The notes under the pieces were generated by a model. That model was not told the origin of the DNA, made no database searches, and worked only from the letters and a program-made list of their open reading frames with translations. A stretch of 64,000 nucleotides of DNA from Novosphingobium sp. SG751A. Lineage in GTDB: Bacteria > Pseudomonadota > Alphaproteobacteria > Sphingomonadales > Sphingomonadaceae. The stretch's first letter is position 1; each line of letters starts with the position of its first letter. The translations under genes and the position numbers were made by a program. Shown here piece after piece: positions 34,561-42,778 of the stretch. The stretch spans positions 186,001 to 250,000 of the forward strand of contig NZ_JABGCB010000007.1 in assembly GCF_013149295.1 (NCBI RefSeq). Direction: 5' to 3'.

Positions 34561-34761
34561 TTATCTGTCTTTGGACCAGCGTGAGAAGCGTTTTACGGCT
34601 CGCCATAAAAGCACGATACACGCGCCAATAACCACTAGGGTGGCGCCGCCTCCCAATAGAAGAATTGCCATCAGCGCTGCAACCGTTGGGCTAAGCATGG
34701 CTGCAAATATAAAAAATGCCAAAAGCAGGCATATGGCGCTGGCAATGAGGGTTCGTTTCAT
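34561..34761 (-). CDS. Small two-helix membrane protein
   Basis: 66 residues: MKRTLIASAICLLLAFFIFA as first helix, AALMAILLLGGGATLVVIGA as second, and a basic tail (WRAVKRFSRWSKDR). It lies between the CI-like gene and hicAB on the same strand as both, so it is probably expressed in the lysogen. Superinfection immunity or a defence role is possible but unsupported by any recognised motif. Confidence 0.55.
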   Translation of the reverse strand: MKRTLIASAICLLLAFFIFAAMLSPTVAALMAILLLGGGATLVVIGACIVLLWRAVKRFSRWSKDR

Positions 34762-34791
34762 GGCTCGATCATGCTTTCGACCGTAATATCC

Positions 34792-35451
34792 TCATATCTT
34801 CCGCACTACAGCAACCACCCTACCAATGATATGCATCTCGCCATCATAAGCCGTCCGATTAGGAACCAATTGGTTATCGCACAGCATATCAATGCCACCA
34901 TCCGCACGTGGGCTTAGGCGCTTCACCGAAGCGCAATGGGCATAGGCCACGACCCAGATCTTTTCGGAAATGTTGAGGGTCCGCTGGGAAACATCGATCA
35001 AAAGCAGGTCGCTATCCCGGATGGTCGGCTCCATCGAATCGCCGATACCTTGCGCAAAGATAAGGTCTTCCGGCTTTGAGCGGGTGTAGGTTCGGAGCCA
35101 TCCCTCATCGAAATATCGCATGGTCTCGGTGACGGGAACGTCCAGATAGGTCGCCCCCATGCCCAACGACAGATCGATTTCACGCAGGCCAACGATACCA
35201 AGTTCGCGGGCCACATCGTTGATACTGGGAGCAGGGACGAAACCTTCCTGCGGATCATCCGTCTCACCCATCAGATAGGCAGGTGTTGTACCCAATTCCC
35301 TTGCGATTACGTGGATGTGCTTCGACCCCTGCTTAGGCTCGTTGAGCAACTTCCAGATCGTTGATTGGGTAATGCCAACGCGGCGCGACATCTCGCTCTG
35401 CGAGATGCCTTTTTCAGCCATGAGGGCTTCGAGTCGATCACCTCTGAACAC
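34792..35451 (-). CDS. CI-like repressor (HTH plus S24 peptidase)
   Basis: 219 residues. N-terminal HTH (LEALMAEKGISQSEMSRRVG, then ITQSTIWKLL) and C-terminal LexA/S24 domain with the Ser in FAQGIGDSMEPTIRDSDLLL and the Lys region in IWVVAYAHCASVKRLSPR. This is the phage immunity repressor and is likely to self-cleave on RecA induction. The GTG at 35451 is the best start: AAGG lies upstream and the HTH begins at once. The longer frame from 35538 would run through both operators. Confidence 0.88.
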   Translation of the reverse strand: MFRGDRLEALMAEKGISQSEMSRRVGITQSTIWKLLNEPKQGSKHIHVIARELGTTPAYLMGETDDPQEGFVPAPSINDVARELGIVGLREIDLSLGMGATYLDVPVTETMRYFDEGWLRTYTRSKPEDLIFAQGIGDSMEPTIRDSDLLLIDVSQRTLNISEKIWVVAYAHCASVKRLSPRADGGIDMLCDNQLVPNRTAYDGEMHIIGRVVAVVRKI

Positions 35452-35462
35452 GCTGTAACCTT

Positions 35463-35478
35463 TATTCCTTCTGGAATA
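35463..35478. promoter_or_regulatory. Immunity operator L
   Basis: TATTCCTTCTGGAATA, a perfect dyad with a 4-bp centre, just upstream of the repressor start. Confidence 0.65.
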
Positions 35479-35510
35479 GACCGCTATTGTCTTTTTGCGA
35501 TTGACTGACC

Positions 35511-35526
35511 TATGCCTTTTGGAATA
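35511..35526. promoter_or_regulatory. Immunity operator R
   Basis: TATGCCTTTTGGAATA, the same dyad with one mismatched pair, just upstream of the Cro-like gene. Centres of the two operators are 48 bp apart. Confidence 0.65.
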
Positions 35527-35536
35527 GTCACGAGCC

Positions 35537-35845
35537 ATGGAAACGATCCTTACCCCTTACGAGGCCCTGATTTCCGCCGTTGAACGCGCCGGTGGTCAGT
35601 CTGCACTCGCCCGCATTTGTGGTGTTGGTCAGCCTGCCGTCTGGAAGTGGCTGCAAAGTTCCAAGCGCGTGCCCGACATCCATGTCTTTGCCATCGAGGC
35701 GGCAACCGGCGTCTCCCGCCACTCCCTTCGCCCCGATCTCTATCCGCTCGACATAGCCCCCGGCCCGCGCTGGTATGGTGTAGATCAGGGCGCGAATCGC
35801 CGCCATTTCAATGGAATGGGCTTTTCGAAGGGAGCCGCCGCATGA
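35537..35845 (+). CDS. YdaS/Cro-like HTH regulator
   Basis: 102 residues with the YdaS-type HTH: YEALISAVERAGGQSALARI then CGVGQPAVWKWLQSSKRVPD. It is divergent from the CI-like repressor and opens the early operon, so it should act like Cro. Its stop overlaps the start of the next gene (ATGA). Confidence 0.82.
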   Translation: METILTPYEALISAVERAGGQSALARICGVGQPAVWKWLQSSKRVPDIHVFAIEAATGVSRHSLRPDLYPLDIAPGPRWYGVDQGANRRHFNGMGFSKGAAA

Positions 35846-36303
35846 CAAAGCTGCGCGAACCCCTCACCTATCAGCACACGCTGACCGTCATCGCCGCCCG
35901 GATCGGCTGGGACCGCTGCGGCGCGATCTGCGGTGTGAATGAACGCACGGTGCGCTACTGGTCGGACCCGGATTGCGAAACCGAGATCCGCCTGATCGAC
36001 GCCGAACGGCTCGACCGCGCCTTCCTCGATCATGGCGGCGATCATGCACCTTTCCACCGCCTCCACGCCCTGCGCCTCGATATCGCTGGCCGCGCCGCGT
36101 CTGACGTTGATCTGGCCCGCGCCGCTGGATCGGCGGCCAAGGAAGCGGGCGAGGCGGTGTCCGCCATGATCGAGGCGACCGCACACAGCGCCAGCCCGGC
36201 CAAGCGCCGCGAAGCCCGCCGCGAAGCCCAAGAGGCCATCGCCGCCCTCACCGATGGTATCGCGGCCCTTGATGCCGCCGAACGCAAGGAAGCCAAAGCA
36301 TGA
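35842..36303 (+). CDS. Early regulatory protein, HTH (CII/YdaT-position)
   Basis: 153 residues. An N-terminal HTH-like stretch (RIGWDRCGAICGVNERTVRY) is followed by a long alanine- and charge-rich helix. It has the place and size of CII or YdaT proteins that follow Cro/YdaS genes. Overlaps both neighbours by 4 bp. The assignment rests on position and the HTH only. Confidence 0.6.
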   Translation: MTKLREPLTYQHTLTVIAARIGWDRCGAICGVNERTVRYWSDPDCETEIRLIDAERLDRAFLDHGGDHAPFHRLHALRLDIAGRAASDVDLARAAGSAAKEAGEAVSAMIEATAHSASPAKRREARREAQEAIAALTDGIAALDAAERKEAKA

Positions 36304-36677
36304 GCGGCGAAGGAACCCTGCAATCCCGCCCCCTGATCATCGCCCCCATGGAGCTGCGCCTGCGCAGCGGCGGGACACAGGCCACTAATCGCGCCCTTGT
36401 CACCTGCCCGGATTGCGATGCTCCGATGGTCATCCGCCGGTCGGAACGGCAAACGCAAACGCTCAAAACGATGGATGTGATCTGCACCAACCCCGGCTGC
36501 GGCACCACCGGAGGCATGGAGCTTAGCTTTATCCATTATTACAGCCGGGGCACCAATCCCCGGCCCGGCCTGCATCTTAAGGCTTGCCCGCGTGAACGCA
36601 TCCCGCAGGTGCTTCCCCCCAGCCCCGGCGCGCATGACGATCCCGATCAAATGAGCATGTTCGCCCCGCCCGACTAA
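36300..36677 (+). CDS. Ogr/Delta-like zinc-finger activator of late genes
   Basis: 125 residues. The middle matches the Ogr/Delta family: VTCPDCDAPMVIRRSERQTQ then VICTNPGCGTTGGMELSF, with four zinc cysteines in CxxC and CxxxxC. Ogr activates P2 late promoters by contacting RNA polymerase alpha. It has about 30 extra residues before the finger and about 40 after it. It sits in the early operon rather than after D. The 19-bp dyads before the late blocks are its likely sites. Confidence 0.82.
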   Translation: MSGEGTLQSRPLIIAPMELRLRSGGTQATNRALVTCPDCDAPMVIRRSERQTQTLKTMDVICTNPGCGTTGGMELSFIHYYSRGTNPRPGLHLKACPRERIPQVLPPSPGAHDDPDQMSMFAPPD

Positions 36678-36761
36678 CCCGGATCAACCGGGCTCCGGCC
36701 CGGCCCACCCTCAACACCACCCGAAACCACAAACGGCAGCACTTCTGCCGAGGGGGATGCT

Positions 36762-36968
36762 TTGTCCAATTTCCAGACCACCCGCCGCGCCACCACACTG
36801 CGCTATTCCCGCATCGGCCACCTGCGCGACATGCTCCACCGCTGGGAGATGGAAGCGGCCATGGCCGGTATCTCCGGTGAGATCAGCTTTGAACGCGCCA
36901 ACGCCCTGCTGGCCCGCATCGACGCCCAAACCGCCCGCCTTGCCAAGATGGGGAGCGCTGGCCGGTGA
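36762..36968 (+). CDS. Small helical early protein
   Basis: 68 residues from a TTG at 36762 with GAGGGGG upstream: MSNFQTTRRATTLRYSRIGH, then HRWEMEAAMAGISGEISFER. Soluble and basic. Stop overlaps the GTG of the replication protein. Not recognised. Confidence 0.6.
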   Translation: MSNFQTTRRATTLRYSRIGHLRDMLHRWEMEAAMAGISGEISFERANALLARIDAQTARLAKMGSAGR

Positions 36969-39619
36969 ACCTGCAAGATGAAATCCTCAAGGGCCTGAAA
37001 GCGCGCTTTCAATTCAAGTCGATGAAGGGCGCATGGCTGCAAAAGGGCAAATGCCCCCAATGCGGCAAGATGGAGGCCTATTGCGCCGCCGAAAACCCCA
37101 AGGTCATCAAGTGCAACCGAATAGAGAAATGCGGCTGGGAAGACAGCGTCCGTAACCAGCTCCCCGACCTGTTCGAGGACTGGTCAAAGCGCTTCCCCCG
37201 CACCGAGGAAAACCCCACCGCCGCCGCCGATGCCTATTTGCTCCACGAACGCGGCCTCGATCTGCGCCTCCTGCGCGGCAGCTTCACACAGGAAACCTTC
37301 TCGGACGGCAAGGCCACCAGCGCCACGGTGCGCTTCAAGGTGGGCGAAACCCATTGGGAACGCATCATCGACAAGCCGGGCCGCTTCGAAAAGAAGGCCC
37401 ATTTCACCTATGGCGGATCGTGGAAGGGCCATGTCTGGGCGCCGCCGGTCACCACCATGGAGGTGCTGGCCAAGGCCGACGAAATCCTGATCGCCGAGGG
37501 CATTTTCGACGCAACTGCCCTCACACAGGTCAAGCGCATCGCGGTGTCGGCCATGTCGGTCAATGTCTGGCCGGATCGCTTCCTTGCCGATCTGCGCAAT
37601 GCCTGCGTCGCCTCCGGCCGAAAGGATTTCCCCCGGCTGGTCTTTGCCTTCGATGTGGGCGCGGCGGGCGTCAAATGGACGCGGATCTTTGTCGATCGGG
37701 CGAAGAAGGAAGGCTGGGAAGCCGAGGCGATGCAGGTCCGCCCCGATGGTGAGGGCACCAAGCTCGACTGGAATGACCTGCTCCTGCGCCACCAGAATTG
37801 GGATGGCGATCCCGATGACGCCCCGCTGGGCGACAAGGCCTTCGAGACCTACCGCTACAACGGCGCCATCACCATCGCCAAAACGGCGCGCGAAAAGGCC
37901 AAGCTGATCGCCGACCGCAAGGTGGCCGTGGCCTCCTTCGAATTCCGCCATGGCAACAAGCTGTGGTGGGCCAAGGTCTCGGTCGATGATGATGACGATG
38001 GCGGCATGGGCAAGCGCCGCCTTGTGGTCGAGGAAATCGCCAATTGCGCCTTCCGCCTGCTCTATCGTGAGCGCGACGAGATCGCCGACGAAACCAACTT
38101 TTATCTCCAGATCGACTTCCCCGATCAGGAAACGGTCAAGGCCCGGTTTTCCTCGGCGGCCTGCGCCAACAGCGGCGAATTCAAAAAGCGGCTGATGGCC
38201 TTTGCGGGCATGTGGGCGGGCGGCGGTGAGCAGCTCGACCGCATCATGCGCAGCCAGATGCGCAAGCTCAAGGTGGTCCAGCCCATCGCCTTCACCGGAT
38301 ACAGCCCCGACCATGGCGCATGGGTGCTGGGCGATATGGCCGTGCGCGACGGGCGAGTCGAGCGCGTCAATTCAGAGCATTATTTCGACCTGGGCAAATC
38401 CGCGGTCAAATTGCGCAGCGCTGAACGCCTGCTCGATATCGCCTATGACGCCGATCATCTGAACTTCGACTGGCTCCCCCATATCTGGGCCGCTTGGGGG
38501 CCGCGCGGCATGGTCGCCCTCGCCTTCTTCACCATGAGCCTTTTCGCGGTGCAGATCCGCGCCCGGCATAAATCGCTCGGCTTCCTCGAAATCACCGGCG
38601 AGGCGGGCGCGGGCAAAACCACGCTGGTCGAAGTGCTTTGGAAGCTGCTGGGCCGCGTGGGCTATGAAGGGTTCGACCCCAACAAGGCCACCCGCGCCGC
38701 GCTGGCGCGCAATCTGGTCAAGGTGTCGAATATGCCGGTGGGCCTGATCGAGGGCCGCCGCGATGATGACAAGCGCACCGGACAGGCGCAGTTCGACTAT
38801 AACGAGCTGCTGGTCCTCTATAACGGTCGCTCCCCGCGCAGTCTCGGCGCCAAATCCAGCGGCAACGAAACCTATGAGCCGCCTTTCCTCGGCTCGATCT
38901 ACCTGATGCAGAATGAGCGCATCGACGGCATCCCCGCCGTCCTCGAGCGCCTCATGTCGATGAAAATCGACAAGTCGGGCTGGTCGCCGGTGACGAAGGA
39001 AGCCGCGCGCAAGCTGGAAAGCTGGCCCATCGAGGAGATGAGCGGCACCATCGTCCATGTGGTGCGGCAGGAAGCGGCCTATCTCGACCACTTCTTCAAG
39101 CGCTTCGAAACCCATGATGCCGAAATGCCCAAGCGGGTGCCCGGTCTGCACAACGCCCGCCCGATCAAGTGCCACGCGCAACTGGCGGCGGCGGTCGAAT
39201 GCCTCACCGGCCTTTTCCCGACCATGCGCCCCGAATGGGTGGCCCAAACCCTCGAACTGGTCGATTCCATGGCGCTCGATCGGCAGGATAGCGCAGGCGG
39301 CGACCACCCCGAGGTTTCCAGCTTCTGGGACAAGGTCGATTACCTGATCGGGCGCGAGGATGCGCAGGCCCATGCCGAAGGCAAGAGCCTCAACCAGCAC
39401 CGCGACACCGCCTCGCTGATGGCCATCAACCTCAACGATTTCGAAGCGCGCTGCCGCAACGCAGGCATCACCACCCCGAATATGGACCTCCTGCGCAAAG
39501 TGCTGCGCGGCTCCAAATCCCGTAAATGGCAGGCGACCAAGACCGTCAACAATCCCGCCGGTCGCGGCGTCAAATGCTGGGTCTTTGAACAGCCCAAGTC
39601 GCAGGAGCGGGTGGTATGA
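36965..39619 (+). CDS. Phage replication protein: zinc finger, Toprim and P-loop helicase
   Basis: 884 residues. An N-terminal zinc ribbon (KGKCPQCGKMEAYC with later CNRIEKCGWED) resembles primase fingers. A Toprim-like stretch EILIAEGIFDATALTQVKRI with VFAFDVGAAG follows at about residues 170-240. The C-terminal half has Walker A GEAGAGKTTLVEVLWKLLGR at about 545 and a DUF927-like helicase layout. It probably primes and unwinds phage DNA, replacing the gpA nickase of P2: no rolling-circle HUH motif is seen. Start GTG 36965 overlaps the preceding stop. Confidence 0.8.
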   Translation: MNLQDEILKGLKARFQFKSMKGAWLQKGKCPQCGKMEAYCAAENPKVIKCNRIEKCGWEDSVRNQLPDLFEDWSKRFPRTEENPTAAADAYLLHERGLDLRLLRGSFTQETFSDGKATSATVRFKVGETHWERIIDKPGRFEKKAHFTYGGSWKGHVWAPPVTTMEVLAKADEILIAEGIFDATALTQVKRIAVSAMSVNVWPDRFLADLRNACVASGRKDFPRLVFAFDVGAAGVKWTRIFVDRAKKEGWEAEAMQVRPDGEGTKLDWNDLLLRHQNWDGDPDDAPLGDKAFETYRYNGAITIAKTAREKAKLIADRKVAVASFEFRHGNKLWWAKVSVDDDDDGGMGKRRLVVEEIANCAFRLLYRERDEIADETNFYLQIDFPDQETVKARFSSAACANSGEFKKRLMAFAGMWAGGGEQLDRIMRSQMRKLKVVQPIAFTGYSPDHGAWVLGDMAVRDGRVERVNSEHYFDLGKSAVKLRSAERLLDIAYDADHLNFDWLPHIWAAWGPRGMVALAFFTMSLFAVQIRARHKSLGFLEITGEAGAGKTTLVEVLWKLLGRVGYEGFDPNKATRAALARNLVKVSNMPVGLIEGRRDDDKRTGQAQFDYNELLVLYNGRSPRSLGAKSSGNETYEPPFLGSIYLMQNERIDGIPAVLERLMSMKIDKSGWSPVTKEAARKLESWPIEEMSGTIVHVVRQEAAYLDHFFKRFETHDAEMPKRVPGLHNARPIKCHAQLAAAVECLTGLFPTMRPEWVAQTLELVDSMALDRQDSAGGDHPEVSSFWDKVDYLIGREDAQAHAEGKSLNQHRDTASLMAINLNDFEARCRNAGITTPNMDLLRKVLRGSKSRKWQATKTVNNPAGRGVKCWVFEQPKSQERVV

Positions 39620-40128
39620 GGCCCGCCCCGCGCCCCGCCTATCGGATGGACCTCGATCCCCCGGCCCTGCGCGTCTGGGGCGGCATCGAAACCACAGAGC
39701 CGCCGATGCTGGCCCATTGCCATAACGATCTGCTGGCCATGCTCACCCGCATGCTGGGCCAGCGTACCCGCCGCTACCCGGAAATGATCCAGCGCGGCGA
39801 GATCGACGCGGCCACCGCCGCCGCCGACATCGAGACCTTCACCGCGCTGGTGGCCGATTGGCAATGGATGGTGACGGGCGAAGGCGCCGCCTCGGCGCTC
39901 GGCTGCTGGCCCCGCATGATCGCGGCCATCGAACAATCGCTGGCCACCATCGCCGATCTGGCGCGCGAGGCTGGCGGCTTTTCCAAACCCCTCGCGGATC
40001 AGGCCCACCATGTTCTGGCCATCCGCTGGCACCTCGACCGCTGGATCGAAACCCGCACCAACGCGGCCAGCACCCACGCGGCCCGCGCCCTCTCCTCCAC
40101 GCAAAAGGAAGCCCGCCATGCCGCATGA
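39616..40128 (+). CDS. Hypothetical early protein
   Basis: 170 residues, mostly helical: HCHNDLLAMLTRMLGQRTRR, AADIETFTALVADWQWMVTG, AIEQSLATIADLAREAGGF. No membrane segment. It overlaps the replication gene by 4 bp and could be a replication accessory. Not recognised. Confidence 0.65.
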   Translation: MRPAPRPAYRMDLDPPALRVWGGIETTEPPMLAHCHNDLLAMLTRMLGQRTRRYPEMIQRGEIDAATAAADIETFTALVADWQWMVTGEGAASALGCWPRMIAAIEQSLATIADLAREAGGFSKPLADQAHHVLAIRWHLDRWIETRTNAASTHAARALSSTQKEARHAA

Positions 40129-40315
40129 TCTGCGCCCGCACCCTCACGGCTGCGCCTGCAAAACCTGTCGCCCCGCCTATCCCGCCGACCGCCACGCCAT
40201 GGCCGCCCGCTTCTGGCCCCGCGCGGCACTGGCTCTCCTCCTGTTCTGGGCCTTCCCCGGTCGCTGGCTGATCGCCTCGGCTTGGGGCGCCCTCCTCCCG
40301 CTGTTCTCCCGCTGA
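40118..40315 (+). CDS. Small membrane protein with N-terminal CxxC
   Basis: 65 residues: an N-terminal HPHGCACKTCRPAYP knuckle, then one hydrophobic helix (AALALLLFWAFPGRWLIASA). Overlaps the previous gene by 11 bp. Unknown function. Confidence 0.55.
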   Translation: MPHDLRPHPHGCACKTCRPAYPADRHAMAARFWPRAALALLLFWAFPGRWLIASAWGALLPLFSR

Positions 40316-40327
40316 AAGGAAATCGTT

Positions 40328-40561
40328 GTGACGCTTCTGCATTCCCGCCTTTCCGATGCCGCCGTGGGCAAGCCCATCGCCCCGCCGGTCAAGCGCCCCT
40401 TTACCCCCATCGCGACCGTGATCTGCGCTTGCTGCGAGGCGACCGAGCTGACCCGCCCCGATCATCTGCCCGATGGCTGGGCGCTCGAGCCCGTGGGCGA
40501 AACCGAATATGCCTTCTGCCCCGGCTGCGCGGTGGATCTGCCCCAAGGCGGCGCGCAATGA
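40328..40561 (+). CDS. Small zinc-ribbon-like protein
   Basis: 77 residues from a GTG at 40328 with GAAAGGAA upstream. Two knuckles, ATVICACCEATEL and YAFCPGCAVDL, could bind one zinc. Its stop overlaps the next ATG (ATGA). Unknown function. Confidence 0.6.
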   Translation: MTLLHSRLSDAAVGKPIAPPVKRPFTPIATVICACCEATELTRPDHLPDGWALEPVGETEYAFCPGCAVDLPQGGAQ

Positions 40562-40674
40562 TCGCCGCCCGCATCTCGCTCGCCGGTCTGGTTTTCGCTA
40601 TTGCCCTGCTGGCGGTTGACCGCGCCATCGCCGGTCTGATCGTGTGTAGCGATATGGGCCTCCTGCCATGGTGA
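40558..40674 (+). CDS. 38-residue membrane peptide
   Basis: Encodes MIAARISLAGLVFAIALLAV followed by DRAIAGLIVCSDMGLLPW: one transmembrane helix. Both ends overlap neighbouring genes by a few bases, which is the main evidence that it is translated. Confidence 0.5.
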   Translation: MIAARISLAGLVFAIALLAVDRAIAGLIVCSDMGLLPW

Positions 40675-40922
40675 CGCGCCGCAAATCCGCGCCGCTGCCA
40701 TGGACGCAGCCCCGCCGCGCCCCCGGCCCGGCCCGCCGCCCCGGCGTGGCCGAACGCCTTGCCGATCTGGCCGCCCTGCGCCTTACCCGCCCGCTGACCG
40801 AGGCGGAACAGGCCGAGGAACACCGGCTGCACGGCACCCTTTATCACCGCGCCCGCCGCGATGCCCTGCGCGCCGATCCGGCCGCCCAGCATCAGAACCG
40901 GAGCGCCCGCCATGGCGCATAA
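40668..40922 (+). CDS. Small basic early protein
   Basis: 84 residues, Arg- and Pro-rich: RRKSAPLPWTQPRRAPGPAR then RLADLAALRLTRPLTEAEQA. Soluble, helical C-terminal half. Overlaps both neighbours. Unknown. Confidence 0.5.
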   Translation: MVTRRKSAPLPWTQPRRAPGPARRPGVAERLADLAALRLTRPLTEAEQAEEHRLHGTLYHRARRDALRADPAAQHQNRSARHGA

Positions 40923-41148
40923 GCCCGTCTCGCGCTCCTACGCCGAACGCCTGCGCGCCCACCGGCAAACCTTCGTCCTGGCCAAATCCCTCGGCTGCTC
41001 TCTGGCCGAAGCCGAACGCCACGAAGCCAGCACGGCTGCATGGAACCGCTGGAAAACCGCCCACGCCCGCCTCTCCGCGCGCATGGCCGGCACCTCTCCC
41101 AAACCCGCAAAATCCGACACTACCGCCCCGTGGTGGGTCGAACTCTAA
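40912..41148 (+). CDS. Small helical early protein
   Basis: 78 residues: VSRSYAERLRAHRQTFVLAK and SLGCSLAEAERHEASTAAWN. Basic and helical, ending APWWVEL. Overlaps the previous gene by 11 bp. Unknown. Confidence 0.5.
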   Translation: MAHKPVSRSYAERLRAHRQTFVLAKSLGCSLAEAERHEASTAAWNRWKTAHARLSARMAGTSPKPAKSDTTAPWWVEL

Positions 41149-41167
41149 CCGAAAGGAAGCCCCGCAA

Positions 41168-41455
41168 GTGCCAACCGCAATCGTCTATGGTCCCCCTGCC
41201 TGCGGAAAGACCCGCCATGCGAAACAGATCGCCGAAATTCTGGGCATCGACCCCGCCAACATCATCGATAATTGGCGCCCCATGCGTGGCCGCTACCCCG
41301 ATTTGCGACCCGGCTACCTGTACCTCTGTCATGATGTTCCAGCGAAGGTGCGAAACCATCGCGACCGGACCCCGATGCCAATTCCGGAAATCGTGATCGT
41401 GCGCCCGTTCTCCAGCTTCAATTTCACTTCGCAGGAGGGCCAAGCCAATGGCTAA
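41168..41455 (+). CDS. Short P-loop protein
   Basis: 95 residues from a GTG at 41168 with AAAGGAAG upstream. The N-terminus VPTAIVYGPPACGKTRHAKQ holds a Walker A motif (GPPACGKT), followed by a short strand-rich region (GYLYLCHDVPAKV; PEIVIVRPFSSF). Far too short for a complete kinase or AAA protein, so it may be a reduced NTP-binding domain. Unusual and not recognised. Confidence 0.6.
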   Translation: MPTAIVYGPPACGKTRHAKQIAEILGIDPANIIDNWRPMRGRYPDLRPGYLYLCHDVPAKVRNHRDRTPMPIPEIVIVRPFSSFNFTSQEGQANG

Positions 41456-41921
41456 CGGCTGCACCTGCTTTTCCGAAGCACTGATCATCTCCGATGTGCC
41501 AGTCCCGCATAATGTTGATGCGATGCTGGAGATCATCAACAAGATCAAAGCGGCGAAACCTGCTCCGTTCAAGAACATGACCGTTGCCGTGCAGGATAAC
41601 AGCTTCTGCTCATGCTGCGGCGTCAATCGGTCTGGCGACTGGCGGCCCTATATCGGCCAACAGGTCAAGCCGTCCTATTCCTTGCTGGAAAGCTATCCTG
41701 AATATCGCGGCGAAACCTATTTTGTCGCGGAAATCAGGATCGAGCGCCGGGGTGGCTATCCCGTTGACGGCCTCAACATTGCCATCACCGAGGAATGGCC
41801 GGTCACCAGCAAGACAACCGGCTTCACCGATGGCTTTTACATCAACCGTGCAGGCAAGCCCGACGATCTCGAACCCGTTCGCCTGCGAATCGTGGACATG
41901 GAGGCCCTTGCCAATGGCTAA
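41448..41921 (+). CDS. Hypothetical early protein
   Basis: 157 residues with a cysteine-rich stretch near residues 50-60 (DNSFCSCCGVNRSGDW) and a beta-rich C-terminal half (GETYFVAEIRIERRGGYPVD). Overlaps the P-loop gene by 8 bp and the next gene by 8 bp. Not recognised. Confidence 0.6.
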   Translation: MANGCTCFSEALIISDVPVPHNVDAMLEIINKIKAAKPAPFKNMTVAVQDNSFCSCCGVNRSGDWRPYIGQQVKPSYSLLESYPEYRGETYFVAEIRIERRGGYPVDGLNIAITEEWPVTSKTTGFTDGFYINRAGKPDDLEPVRLRIVDMEALANG

Positions 41922-42249
41922 GCCCCTCACCGCATCGATGCGCGCACGCCTGATCGCGGCCTATGACCACGCCGGTGATCTCATGCGCGAAGGCTATCTC
42001 CCCCTCTCGATCATCCGGTCGCTGCAAGCCAGCCACGGCGCCTTTTACGGCTACGTCACCTGCACCGACAAACTCCGCTGCGCTGGTGTCGAAATCACCA
42101 GCAACTGGAAAAACCACGCCGGTATGCTCGATGCATGGATGATCAAGGCCGCCGCGCGCCTCGACGAAGACCGCGCGATTCATAACGCCCCGGTTTCCGC
42201 CGGAACCCACTCCATCATCACGCGGGAGCCCATCAATGCCCCAGCTTAA
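41914..42249 (+). CDS. Hypothetical early protein
   Basis: 111 residues: LTASMRARLIAAYDHAGDLM, then SIIRSLQASHGAFYGYVTCT. Soluble, mixed alpha/beta. Overlaps its neighbours by 8 and 14 bp. Not recognised. Confidence 0.6.
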   Translation: MAKPLTASMRARLIAAYDHAGDLMREGYLPLSIIRSLQASHGAFYGYVTCTDKLRCAGVEITSNWKNHAGMLDAWMIKAAARLDEDRAIHNAPVSAGTHSIITREPINAPA

Positions 42250-42778
42250 AGCCCTCACCATCTGGCAACCTTGGGCCAGCCTGATCACGGCCGGGGCCAA
42301 GCCCTATGAATTCCGAAGCTGGCGCCCTCCCGCCAGCCTGATCGGCCAGCGCATCGTGATCCATGCGGGGAAAGCGAAGGTCGATCCGATTGTAGCCCTT
42401 GGCTTGTGGAATACGCTGATGGAGCGTGACTATGATGAGGATGGCCGCATTTATGCTGCCGAGACTTGTCTGCACGCCGAACTGGCGCTGCCTATCTTAG
42501 AGCGCGCCTGCCCTGCCAGCATTTTCCCTGATTTGGCCCAGTTACCAATGGCCGCTGGCCTCGGCACCGCCATTGTCGGCGAACCCCGCCTCGGCACGGA
42601 TATCGCCGCCGAATTCGGCGTCCCCCGCGCGAACGACAGCGACCGTGACCAACATGCAAATTGGGGCTGGCCGATGCTCGACATCGAGGTCTGGCCCGAA
42701 CCCATCCCCATGCGCGGCAAACAGGGCTTCTGGAACTGGCCCACCCCCACCGAATTTATGGAGGCCAACCATGGCTGA
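42236..42778 (+). CDS. ASCH-domain protein
   Basis: 180 residues. The ASCH/PUA-like fold is clear from LKALTIWQPWASLITAGAKP YEFRSW (one continuous motif) and GQRIVIHAGKAKVDP. ASCH domains bind modified or single-stranded nucleic acids and some hydrolyse modified nucleosides. In a phage early operon with three DNA methyltransferases, a link to DNA modification is plausible but untested. Confidence 0.8.
   Translation: MPQLKALTIWQPWASLITAGAKPYEFRSWRPPASLIGQRIVIHAGKAKVDPIVALGLWNTLMERDYDEDGRIYAAETCLHAELALPILERACPASIFPDLAQLPMAAGLGTAIVGEPRLGTDIAAEFGVPRANDSDRDQHANWGWPMLDIEVWPEPIPMRGKQGFWNWPTPTEFMEANHG

Noticed and set aside
36965..39619. P2 gpA-type rolling-circle initiator
   Set aside because: No HUH or paired-tyrosine nickase motif; zinc finger, Toprim and Walker A point to a primase-helicase.
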